A DNA stretch of 64,000 bases, from assembly GCF_963677065.1 (NCBI RefSeq), contig NZ_OY781872.1, positions 2,971,419 to 3,035,418 on the forward strand, given 5' to 3'. Shown here piece after piece: positions 1 through 8,051 of the stretch. Under the pieces are notes generated by a model, which worked only from the letters and a program-made list of their open reading frames with translations, was not told the origin of the DNA and ran no database searches. Source of the stretch: an uncultured Methanoregula sp. (lineage in GTDB: Archaea; Halobacteriota; Methanomicrobia; Methanomicrobiales; Methanospirillaceae). Position numbers and translations under genes: made by a program. The number at the start of each line of letters is the position of its first letter. Within the stretch, counting starts at the first letter, position 1.

Positions 1-2
1 TC

Positions 3-536
3 AATGAGATAACCCATGAACTCCCGAACGGCACGGAAAAATCCCACAAGGTGCGCCAGATCGAACATCACGGGGACGAGATCACGAAAAAGATCTACGA
101 GCAGCTCGACGAATCCTTAATAACCCCGCTCGAACCCGAGGAGATCGCCCGGCTCGCACCGGCGTTTGACGATGTGCTCGACCGGATGGACTGGGTGACC
201 CACCAGCTCTGCAACTACGAGATCCCCCAGACAAACGATGTCTTAAAAGAGTTCTCGTACCTGATCCTGCTCTCGGCAGCCGAGATCACCCATGCTGTCG
301 ACACCCTCCAGACCCTCAAGGACCCTGAAGGCGTCAAATCCCATGCAGCCGAGATCAGCCGGCTCTACAATCTCTCGACTGAACTCCTCTCCCGGGCCAT
401 CCTCGAACTCTTCAAGACCCAGGATCTTCTCATGATAATCAAGCTCAAGGATATCTACGAGAGCATGGCACGCGTGATGGTGAAGTGCAATGATGTCGGG
501 CATGCACTTTCCGATATTGCCATGAGCCACGCATGA
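3..536 (+). CDS. DUF47/PhoU-like phosphate transport accessory protein (5' end outside window)
   Basis: This is a DUF47 family protein, a PhoU-like helical bundle that normally works with the PiT transporter encoded next to it. The open frame runs to the left edge of the window, so the true start lies upstream; a GTG at 51 exists but the codons before it (reading NEITHELPNG) still align with the paralogue at 1782-2411. Shared signatures include 'ITPLEPEEIARLA' and 'KLKDIYESMARV'. The stop overlaps the start of the PiT gene as ATGA (533-536), so the two are translationally coupled. The regulatory or accessory role is inferred from the family. Confidence 0.85.
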   Translation, partial: NEITHELPNGTEKSHKVRQIEHHGDEITKKIYEQLDESLITPLEPEEIARLAPAFDDVLDRMDWVTHQLCNYEIPQTNDVLKEFSYLILLSAAEITHAVDTLQTLKDPEGVKSHAAEISRLYNLSTELLSRAILELFKTQDLLMIIKLKDIYESMARVMVKCNDVGHALSDIAMSHA

Positions 537-1723
537 TCAGCGCCGATCCCCTCATCCTGTTCGGCATCATCCTTGCGCTGGCCCTCAACTTTGTCAACGG
601 GCTCAACGATGCCTCGCATTCAATTGCCACGGTTGTAGCTACAAAAGCCCTCTCGCCGATAAAAGCCGTGCTGTACACGGCGATCTGCAATCTTATCGGA
701 CCGTTCCTCTTCACAACCGCCGTTGCTGCAACCATAGGGACAGCGATCGTCAGCCAGAGCGGCCTCACCCCGCTCTCGATCGTGGTTGCCATGGGGGCGG
801 CAATAATCCTCGTCTTCGTTGCCACCCGCGCCGGGATCCCGCTCTCGAGCAGCCACGCCATGGTCGGTGGCATCCTCGGTGCGGGCATTGCCGTTGGGGG
901 GCTCGCGGTCGTGATCCTGCCGGGCTGGGACACGTTCGCCCAGATAATAATCTACGGCCTCATCGGGGCAGTCATCGGCGCCGTTGCCCTGGGCCTTTTT
1001 ACCTTATCATTCAAAGAGAATGTCCGGCTGGGCCTGATGCTCGGGGCCGTCTGCGGGGCAGCCCTTATCATCCCGGCCCTGATGCTCCTTGGGATTCTCA
1101 AATTGTCCGGCCTGCTTGCCATCGTTCTTTTCATCTTCATCTCCCCCATCCTCGGGATCACCGGCGCCTTTGTCTTCGACATCCTCATCTCCCATGCCTT
1201 CAGGCACTCCCGCCAGAACCGGATGAAACGGGTCTTCCAGCCGCTCCACGTGCTCGCCTGCCTGGTCCAGGCCACCGCACATGGCGCAAACGACGGACAG
1301 CATGCGGTCGGTATCATAACCGCCCTCCTCGTCTCGTCCGGGATCCTCCTTGCATTCGAGGTCCCGACCTGGGTGCTCCTCGCGTCCGCGATCGCCATTG
1401 GTCTTGGCACCTGTTTTGGCGGCTGGGCTGTGGTCGACAAGATGGCAAAGGATATCACGAAGATCCGCCCCTACCAGGGATTCTGCGCTGCCACCGTGAG
1501 CAGCGCCATTCTCGTCACGGTCACCGAACGGGGGATTCCGGTCTCCTCCACCCACGCGATCAACGGCGCTATCATCGGCGTCGGGGCGACCCGGGGCAAG
1601 AGCGCGGTCCAGTGGCGGGTGGTCCGGGAGATGATGGAGGCCTGGGTCATCACCATCCCGCTGGCCATGGTTGTCTCGTTCGCCATGTATTTTATCGTAA
1701 TCTTTTTCCTCGGGCTCCTATAG
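533..1723 (+). CDS. PiT family inorganic phosphate transporter (copy 1)
   Basis: Low-affinity inorganic phosphate permease of the PiT family, 396 residues, hydrophobic over almost its whole length. Two PiT repeats are visible: the N-terminal 'GLNDASHSIATVVAT' and the C-terminal 'HGANDGQHAVG', variants of the GANDVANA signature. Each half also has a re-entrant-like motif, 'SSSHAMVGG' in the first and 'VSSTHAING' in the second. The ATG overlaps the stop of the upstream DUF47 gene, giving a two-gene operon. It is much closer to the PiT at 3649 than to the one at 2435, which suggests duplication. Family members use a proton or sodium gradient; the coupling ion cannot be read from the sequence. 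Confidence 0.92.
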   Translation: MISADPLILFGIILALALNFVNGLNDASHSIATVVATKALSPIKAVLYTAICNLIGPFLFTTAVAATIGTAIVSQSGLTPLSIVVAMGAAIILVFVATRAGIPLSSSHAMVGGILGAGIAVGGLAVVILPGWDTFAQIIIYGLIGAVIGAVALGLFTLSFKENVRLGLMLGAVCGAALIIPALMLLGILKLSGLLAIVLFIFISPILGITGAFVFDILISHAFRHSRQNRMKRVFQPLHVLACLVQATAHGANDGQHAVGIITALLVSSGILLAFEVPTWVLLASAIAIGLGTCFGGWAVVDKMAKDITKIRPYQGFCAATVSSAILVTVTERGIPVSSTHAINGAIIGVGATRGKSAVQWRVVREMMEAWVITIPLAMVVSFAMYFIVIFFLGLL

Positions 1724-1781
1724 GGCCCACAGTATTTCGCTATATTTTTAACATTGCCTGACGATTACCACTGGGTTTGTT

Positions 1782-2411
1782 ATGGGGCTCCGTGAGTTGC
1801 TGATACCGCAGGACAAGGTTTTTTTTGATTTATTCGAGAAGCAGGCCGCAGTCAACAAGGAAGCTGCATGGCAGCTCGTTGCTCTGACCGAGGATTTCAC
1901 TAATGTCAAGGAGAAACGCCACCAGATAGAGCTGCTGGAACAGAAGGGTGACCTGATCACCCACGATATCTATACCCAGCTCAACAGTACCTTCATCACG
2001 CCGCTGGACCCGGAGGAGATCTCCCGGCTTGCCTCGGCGCTGGACGACGTGCTGGATTATATCGATGGCGCAACCGAGAAGATGTACTATTACGGCATCG
2101 AGGCAACCGACATCCACATGATCGAGCTTGCAAAACTCATCCACATGTCAACAGCTGAGCTCGAGAGTGCGGTCAGGGGCATCCGCTCGATCAAGGATCC
2201 CAAGTATATCGACGAGCGCTGCATCGAGGTCAACCGGCTCGAGAACCTGGCGGACGATGTGCTTGCCCATGCAGTGACGGATCTCTTCAAGACGAATGAT
2301 GCGATCGCGATCATCAAGTACAAGGATATCTACGAGCACCTGGAGACGGCAACCGATTATTGCGAAGACGTGGCAAACGTGCTCTCCGATATCGCGATCC
2401 GGCATTCATGA
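1782..2411 (+). CDS. DUF47/PhoU-like phosphate transport accessory protein (full length)
   Basis: Complete 209-residue DUF47 protein, all alpha and PhoU-like, with no membrane segment. Its first 60 residues (MGLRELLIPQDKVFFDLFEK onwards) show what the truncated copy at the left edge has lost. Conserved blocks are 'ITPLDPEEISRLASALDDV' and 'IIKYKDIYEHLE'. It is followed after 23 bp by a PiT gene on the same strand, so it very probably forms an operon with it. A short AT-rich segment at 1741-1753 upstream of the ATG may hold its own promoter. The function as PiT partner is known only by family association. Confidence 0.88.
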   Translation: MGLRELLIPQDKVFFDLFEKQAAVNKEAAWQLVALTEDFTNVKEKRHQIELLEQKGDLITHDIYTQLNSTFITPLDPEEISRLASALDDVLDYIDGATEKMYYYGIEATDIHMIELAKLIHMSTAELESAVRGIRSIKDPKYIDERCIEVNRLENLADDVLAHAVTDLFKTNDAIAIIKYKDIYEHLETATDYCEDVANVLSDIAIRHS

Positions 2412-2434
2412 CCGGGCAGTTTTGAGGAGAACAC

Positions 2435-3466
2435 ATGATCGAAGCCACATGGGAACTCATCATCATCATCATCGGCATTGCACTTGTCTTTGATTTCACC
2501 AACGGGTTCCATGATTCCGCGAACTCCATCTCGACCGTGGTCTCGACAAAAGTCCTGTCGCCCCGGAATGCGGTGATATTTGCAGCATTTTTTAACTTTA
2601 TCGCGGCATTCGGGTTTGGTATTGCTGTGGCAGATACGATTGCCAAGATCATCCAGTACGAGGTGGTCCCGATAAACGTAATCCCCTATGTGGTTCTTGG
2701 AGCGCTCGCCGGCGCCATTTCCTGGAACCTCATCACCTGGTTCTTCGGGCTTCCTACCTCGTCGTCCCATGCCCTGATCGGGGGGATGGTGGGGGCGGGA
2801 ATCGCAGCTGCAGGGCTTGCGGCAATAAAGTGGTCCACAGTCGAACTGGTGGTCACGTTCATGATCCTCTCGCCAATCATCGGGCTTGCCTGCGGATTTG
2901 CTTTTATGGTTGCGGTGCTCTGGACAACCAGGAAGGCAAACAAACAGTCGGCGGAAAAGAACTTCAAGAGCCTGCAGCTGGTCTCCGCGGCGGCAAACTG
3001 TTTCAGCCACGGAACGAACGATGCACAGAAGACGATAGGCGTCATCATCCCGCTCCTCTTCGCGATCGGCTATTACGGTGTTGCGGCCGACTCAAATCAC
3101 CTAACCGCCCCGTTCTGGGTCATCATCCTTGCCTACACGGCAATCGCGCTCGGAACCCTTGCCGGGGGATGGCGGATCGTCAAGACAATGGGGTACAATA
3201 TCATCAAGATGCGACCGGTTCACGGCTTCGCTGCCAATGCTGCAAGCGCATCGACCATCATCGGGGCATCCATTGCCGGGATACCGGTCAGCACCACCCA
3301 TATCATCTGCACATCGATCATGGGGGTCGGGACCACCATGGGTTCGAACGCGGTGAAGTGGGGGGTTGCCCGGACGATCATGTGGGCATGGATCCTCACG
3401 ATCCCGATCAGTGCACTCATCGGGTTTGTGGCATTTGCCATAATCCGGGTATTTGTCGGGTACTGA
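2435..3466 (+). CDS. PiT family inorganic phosphate transporter (copy 2, divergent type)
   Basis: PiT permease of 343 residues with the paired signatures 'FTNGFHDSANSISTVVST' and 'HGTNDAQKTIG', and the motifs 'TSSSHALIGG' and 'VSTTHIICTS'. This is the more canonical short PiT type and differs clearly from the 396- and 399-residue paralogues on either side. The start follows 'GAGGAGAACAC' at 2423-2433, a good ribosome site. It is the second gene of a DUF47-PiT pair. The three PiT genes within 5 kb suggest transporters of different affinity, coupling ion or regulation, which is an inference. Confidence 0.92.
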   Translation: MIEATWELIIIIIGIALVFDFTNGFHDSANSISTVVSTKVLSPRNAVIFAAFFNFIAAFGFGIAVADTIAKIIQYEVVPINVIPYVVLGALAGAISWNLITWFFGLPTSSSHALIGGMVGAGIAAAGLAAIKWSTVELVVTFMILSPIIGLACGFAFMVAVLWTTRKANKQSAEKNFKSLQLVSAAANCFSHGTNDAQKTIGVIIPLLFAIGYYGVAADSNHLTAPFWVIILAYTAIALGTLAGGWRIVKTMGYNIIKMRPVHGFAANAASASTIIGASIAGIPVSTTHIICTSIMGVGTTMGSNAVKWGVARTIMWAWILTIPISALIGFVAFAIIRVFVGY

Positions 3467-3648
3467 CCCTGAACCGGATCGCCGGCAGAAGTCCGGTGAC
3501 CGGCTACCCATCCTTTTTTCCCCTCACACGTAAAGGAGATTGATAATCCATCTGCCGGTGATCCGTCATACCCCGGGTCACAGGAACCTGTATCCACACT
3601 CACAGGCAAGCCGGGATAATCAGGAAAAACAGAATAGAGCAGAAGATC

Positions 3649-4848
3649 GTGATGCTCATGGAACCCCTCATATTGTTCGGGATCATCCTTGCTCTCGCTC
3701 TCGCGTTCGTCAACGGGCTCAACGATGCTTCGCATTCGATAGCGACCGTTGTCGCAACACGGGCGCTCTCCCCGGCAAAAGCGGTCTTTTCTACAGCACT
3801 CTGCAACATGGCAGGCCCGTTCATCTTCACGACAGCCGTAGCGGCAACGATCGGGACCACAATCGTCACCGCAAGCGCCCTGACCCCGGCATCGATAATT
3901 ATCGCCATGGGAGCAGCGATACTTTTGATCTTTGTCGCAACCCGGGCCGGCCTTCCCCTTTCCAGCAGCAACGCAATGGTCGGCGGCATTATGGGTACCG
4001 GCGTCGCGGTCGGGGGTCTCGGTGCAATAATTCTCCCGTCTCCTGCAACCGTGGTGCAGGTCATGGTGTCCGGCCTTTTTGGGGCTATCGCAGGAGCGTG
4101 TATCCTGGGAGCCCTGACCGCAGCTCTCCGCGAGGATGTCCGCCTCGGAATACTTCTCGGGGCAATCTGCGGGAGCACCATCATCATTCCGGTCCTGATG
4201 GTTGCAGGCGTTCTCAAACTCTCCGGCCTGCTTGTCGTGGTGCTCTTCATCTTCATCTCCCCCATCCTCGGGATGGTGTCTGCCTTCACGTTCGACATCC
4301 TTGTCACTCATATCTTCCAGCACTCCCGCCAGAACCGGATGAGGAGGATCTTCCAGCCGCTTCATGTCCTCTCCTGTCTCATGCAGGCCACTGCTCACGG
4401 GGGAAACGACGGACAGAATGCCATCGGCCTGATGACCGCGCTGCTCGTTGCCTCAGGCACGCTCGCGGCATTTGCGGTCCCTCCTGAAATTCTGCTCGCC
4501 GGGGCGATCGCAATCGGGCTTGGCACCTGTTTCGGGGGATGGCGGGTAGTGGACAGGATGGCAAAGGGGATTACGAAGATCCGCCCGTACCAGGGGTTCT
4601 GCGCAGCAACTGCAAGCAGCGGCACCCTTGTGATGGAGACGCTTTACGGGATTCCGGTCTCCTCAACGCACGCGATCAATGGCGCCATCATCGGCGTCGG
4701 GGCAACCCGGGGAAAGGATGCTGTCCAGTGGCGGGTGGTGCGGGAGATGATGACCGCGTGGATCATCACCATTCCGCTCGCATTTGTTGTTGCGTTCCTA
4801 GGCTACCTGATAATCTCGGCTGCCGTTAGCCTGGCCGGGATGGCCTGA
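3649..4848 (+). CDS. PiT family inorganic phosphate transporter (copy 3, no DUF47 partner)
   Basis: PiT permease, 399 residues from GTG 3649; ATG 3652 or ATG 3658 could equally be the start because the paralogue at 533 begins close to the last of these. Signatures are 'GLNDASHSIATVVAT' and 'HGGNDGQNAIG'. It aligns with copy 1 along the whole length without large gaps. One noticeable change is 'SSSNAMVGG' where copy 1 has 'SSSHAMVGG'. About 180 bp separate it from copy 2 and no DUF47 gene precedes it, so it is probably transcribed separately. Confidence 0.9.
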   Translation: MMLMEPLILFGIILALALAFVNGLNDASHSIATVVATRALSPAKAVFSTALCNMAGPFIFTTAVAATIGTTIVTASALTPASIIIAMGAAILLIFVATRAGLPLSSSNAMVGGIMGTGVAVGGLGAIILPSPATVVQVMVSGLFGAIAGACILGALTAALREDVRLGILLGAICGSTIIIPVLMVAGVLKLSGLLVVVLFIFISPILGMVSAFTFDILVTHIFQHSRQNRMRRIFQPLHVLSCLMQATAHGGNDGQNAIGLMTALLVASGTLAAFAVPPEILLAGAIAIGLGTCFGGWRVVDRMAKGITKIRPYQGFCAATASSGTLVMETLYGIPVSSTHAINGAIIGVGATRGKDAVQWRVVREMMTAWIITIPLAFVVAFLGYLIISAAVSLAGMA

Positions 4849-4959
4849 CAACGAGTGTTGCCAGGATCCATTTCCGTGGGAGTTATCGGGCTTGTTGCCG
4901 GTGGGGGAAACGGGATATTTGTCGGGTACTGTTTTTTAAGAATATCCCTGTTTTTGGGA

Positions 4960-5235
4960 TCTGCGGGGTTGAAACGAAATACGGCCGCTGCGGGCCCGGA
5001 TTCCCTTTTCCCGATCCCGGCCCATGCCGGAACTTCCCGTAAAATCCCCCGTTCCTGTTCGCGTGGAGAATACGCTCGGAGATAGCCCCGTTTGCCGAAA
5101 TACGGCCGGAATACACCTCGTCTTTTGGCCTTTATCGTTCTTCCGGCAGGGGTCTTTCCGGGCAGGCAGGTTCCTCAATCCGGACCGAGAAACGCGGACA
5201 GAACGCGGATATGAAGGCCGGTTTTTCCGGGGGCA
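4960..5235 (+). repeat. Dispersed intergenic repeat, copy A
   Basis: First of five related sequences in intergenic DNA, all in the same orientation. Landmarks in order are 'TGCGGGCCCGGATT' (4989), 'CCTGTTCGCGTGGAGAATAC' (5053), 'CGGCCGGAATACACCTCGTC' (5103), 'TTCCGGCAGGGGTCTTTCCG' (5141) and 'GAGAAACGCGGACAGAACGC' (5187). Bases 5101-5215 differ from copy B 19727-19841 at only two positions by eye. The stretch between the PiT gene and the Mth938-like gene (4849-5350) holds nothing else I can identify. The reverse strand carries an open frame over 4936-5178 that is also open in three other copies. Confidence 0.85.
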
Positions 5236-5350
5236 GGGGCAAATATCGGGGATACCGGGGAATACGGAGATTATTGGGCCCTATTGAGACATACGTCGGA
5301 TAATCTGAAGTATTCGCAGGAGAATTATCCGTTGACTGCGGGTGAGGTGC

Positions 5351-5698
5351 ATGAAGACACGTTACGGATGGGTGGAGATTGATGACAGCCGGTACGATCA
5401 CGATGTGATCGTCCACCTGGACCGGAGTGTCATGAAGCGTTCCAAAAAAGTTTCAAAGAAATTCAAGAAAAATTACGGCCATACACCGCTGACCGATCAC
5501 GAACTCGCATTCTTAGAGAAAGAAAAACCCGAAGTGGTCTTCATCGGAACCGGACAATACGGCGATCTTCCGATAACCGTGGATGCCCACCGGATCCTCA
5601 TGCAGTACGAATCGATCATCCGCCCCACGCCGGAAATCCTGGACCTGTTCGCTGCCGAGTCCCGCCCGTCCGTTGCCATTCTTCATGTGACCTGCTGA
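5351..5698 (+). CDS. Mth938-domain protein (DUF498 family)
   Basis: Protein of 115 residues of the Mth938/DUF498 family, a small alpha/beta fold related to mitochondrial complex I assembly factor NDUFAF3. Diagnostic pieces are 'YDHDVIVHLDRSV', 'PEVVFIGTGQYGDLPI' and the C-terminal 'SVAILHVTC'. The ATG at 5351 is chosen because 'GGTGAGGTG' just before it is a good ribosome site; a GTG at 5342 in frame would overlap that site. The molecular function is unknown in archaea. The gene stands alone between repeat copy A and a convergent sensor kinase. Confidence 0.85.
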   Translation: MKTRYGWVEIDDSRYDHDVIVHLDRSVMKRSKKVSKKFKKNYGHTPLTDHELAFLEKEKPEVVFIGTGQYGDLPITVDAHRILMQYESIIRPTPEILDLFAAESRPSVAILHVTC

Positions 5699-5749
5699 TA
5701 TCCGGCACCGATCCGGATTACCGAAAAACGGGGGAGAGCCTTTTTTCAT

Positions 5750-7564
5750 TCAGGCCAGCCGCAGGGTAAACCGGATCGCTGTGCCGGACTGCCGGTCCCC
5801 TGCAATGCGATCCTCGGCCCGGACGGCCCCCCCATAACTTTCAACAAGCATCTTGACGATATGGAGACCGAGACCGTAACTGCTCCGCTGCCGGGAATTC
5901 TGCATGAACCGGTCGAACACCAGCGGTTTCATGGCATCGGAAATGCCCGGCCCGGTATCGCAGACGGATATTTCCAGTAATCCCTCGGGGGTATCCCGTG
6001 CGCTGACGGTTATCCGGGTGTCCGGGCCCCCGAACTTGAGACTGTTTGAGAAGAGGTTGTCAAAGATGACGCCCAGCATATCGTTTGCAAGCACCGTGCG
6101 GTTGCAGTGCTCTACGGTTATGGAAGCCCCGGCCCGGGAATCCATCTCTTTTTTAATTATCGATAAGAGCTCCACGGATTTTATCTCCGGGGGGTTCTTG
6201 TAAATCCGGCTGATCGTCTCGATATTCCGGATCACCTCGGCGCTTTTTTTCGCAAGCGCTATTATCTTGTCAGAAAATTTCTTTTCAGATTCCACAGCGG
6301 TCTGCTGGAACATCTCCGCATACCCGCGAAGGCCCATGATGGCATTCAGGATCTCGTACGTGATTGCGTCGAGATAGATATCCAGGTAGAGATTTGCCTT
6401 CCGGTTCAGCTCTTCGAGATCCCGGTTCCGTTCCGCAAGGGATGCTCGCGCATCCCGGAGATCGTCCCGCTGTTGTTCGATCTCGTCAAGAAGATTGTGC
6501 ATCTCATCCCGCTGCTGCTGGACCTGGTCGAGCATCTGGTTGAGGGAGCGGGTGAGGGAGAGCACCTCCTCGTCACCGGACTCCGCCATCCGCAGGGAGA
6601 GATCCCCGGAATCCCGGATGGATTTCATGCCGGCATCAAGGTCGCTTAAGGGGGCAAGGATGAATTTCTGCAGAAGAAGCTGGACCACAAGCAGGAAGAT
6701 GATACTGAGAAGGATAATGGCCGCGGCGACAATCAGAATGGATTTTGTAACCTCCTGGTTGACCGGGCGGGGTGTTGTGATTTTCATCAGGAGGAATGAG
6801 GGTTTGTTCTCGATCCCGGTGATGAGGGCAAGACCGTCCAGCTCGTTCTCATTGGCAGTCCGGACTATGATCGCGCCGTTTTTTGCCCTTGCCTGTTCAG
6901 CTGCAGAGAGTTCTCCATCAGCAGTCTTCGGGTTGTAAGGGACAAGCGAACCATCCAGCTGGAGCATCTGGTCGATATCGCCGATCTGCCCGGAGTCCAG
7001 GAGGCGGGCCATGACCAGCGTTCCCCCGGTGAACTGTGACTGGTTCCCGTACAGGATCGGATAGCCGGCAAGGATCACGGGATTGTTGTTGATGGTGGAA
7101 AAACCCCTCCGCCCGGCGATGCCACCGGGAATTCCCTTGGGGATTATGCTGTCGCGGACGATCGTATCGATCTCCGGCGGGGCGTCCCTTACGGCATTTC
7201 CATCCTTATTGATGGTCTCGGAGAATACACGTTCGCCGCTTTCATTGTAAATGACGATATAATCGATACCCAGGTTCTTCATCGAGAGCGGCTGGAAGAT
7301 CCGTATCGGATCCTGCTCCCCGGCCGGACGGGAAAAAACCGTTGCAGTTTCATCGCGGCCTGCCCAGTCGCGGCAGGTGGCTGCAACATCTTCTATCTCA
7401 TTGTTGAGCTGGGAGATGAAACGCTGGACATGGGATGTGGTCTCCTGCTCTTCAATAACTCCGAATGACTGAAGAATGACAGCTTGGGTTATGAAACTCA
7501 GGACAAGGAGGAACGATATCAGGGTGGCAACAAGGATGAGCCGGGAGCGGGTCCGTATCTTCAT
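5750..7564 (-). CDS. CHASE4-HAMP sensor histidine kinase lacking the phosphoacceptor histidine
   Basis: Membrane sensor protein of about 604 residues. A transmembrane helix follows the start (RSRLILVATLISFLLVLSF), then an extracytoplasmic CHASE4 domain with 'CRDWAGRDETATVF', a second helix near residue 290, a HAMP linker and a long coiled coil. The ATPase end is intact, with the N box 'DNLFSNSLKFGG', G1 'CDTGPGISD' and G2 'SYGLGLHIV'. The H-box position reads 'AITYEILNAIMG', where other kinases in this window have 'ITRHDI.NQL', so the usual histidine is replaced by tyrosine. The ATG at 7564 puts a helix at the N terminus as expected; the frame stays open to 7711, and upstream starts cannot be excluded. 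It converges on the Mth938-like gene. Confidence 0.85.
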   Translation of the reverse strand: MKIRTRSRLILVATLISFLLVLSFITQAVILQSFGVIEEQETTSHVQRFISQLNNEIEDVAATCRDWAGRDETATVFSRPAGEQDPIRIFQPLSMKNLGIDYIVIYNESGERVFSETINKDGNAVRDAPPEIDTIVRDSIIPKGIPGGIAGRRGFSTINNNPVILAGYPILYGNQSQFTGGTLVMARLLDSGQIGDIDQMLQLDGSLVPYNPKTADGELSAAEQARAKNGAIIVRTANENELDGLALITGIENKPSFLLMKITTPRPVNQEVTKSILIVAAAIILLSIIFLLVVQLLLQKFILAPLSDLDAGMKSIRDSGDLSLRMAESGDEEVLSLTRSLNQMLDQVQQQRDEMHNLLDEIEQQRDDLRDARASLAERNRDLEELNRKANLYLDIYLDAITYEILNAIMGLRGYAEMFQQTAVESEKKFSDKIIALAKKSAEVIRNIETISRIYKNPPEIKSVELLSIIKKEMDSRAGASITVEHCNRTVLANDMLGVIFDNLFSNSLKFGGPDTRITVSARDTPEGLLEISVCDTGPGISDAMKPLVFDRFMQNSRQRSSYGLGLHIVKMLVESYGGAVRAEDRIAGDRQSGTAIRFTLRLA

Positions 7565-7812
7565 TGGTAAAACTCTGGATAGTATTTCTCTGAAACGGCA
7601 TATCATATCTTTCGCCATAAAATCAATAGAGATATTGAGATTACGAGAACGTCTGATGGAACCCGGACGCCTGAAACAAAAAACAGATACCGTTGTCTGA
7701 ACATTCTGCATCTTTAGAAAAACTCACCCGGCAAAAAACCGGCCCGTCTCTGCAGAAGGCGTTCCGCATTGCCGGATCCCGGAATACCGGATCCAAAAAA
7801 GAGAGGTGCAGC

Positions 7813-8016
7813 TCAGGCCGGCTCCCCGGGCTGCGCCATCCGCACAATCATGCTCACCTGGTGTTCGCAGTTCGGGCAGGATGCTACAACGCAGTCATCG
7901 GAATACCCGTCAGGACCGATCTCTTCCGGTATCGCCAGTCCCGGCAGGTAGCGTTCTTTATAGTGTGTACTGCACTTCGGGCACGTGACCCGGACGGTTA
8001 CGATTGACGTTTTCAT
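7813..8016 (-). CDS. Small zinc-ribbon protein
   Basis: Protein of 67 residues with two CxxC knuckles, 'CPKC' near residue 12 and 'CPNC' near residue 48, a likely single zinc ribbon. A clear ribosome site, 'GAGGT' six bases before ATG 8016, supports it as a real gene. The family is not recognised. Such small ribbons in methanogens are often nucleic-acid or protein adaptors, but nothing here decides this. It is transcribed towards the sensor kinase at 5750-7564 with about 250 bp between them. Confidence 0.65.
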   Translation of the reverse strand: MKTSIVTVRVTCPKCSTHYKERYLPGLAIPEEIGPDGYSDDCVVASCPNCEHQVSMIVRMAQPGEPA

Positions 8017-8051
8017 TCTTTACCTCGGATCTATTCTGTTCACGATTACCC

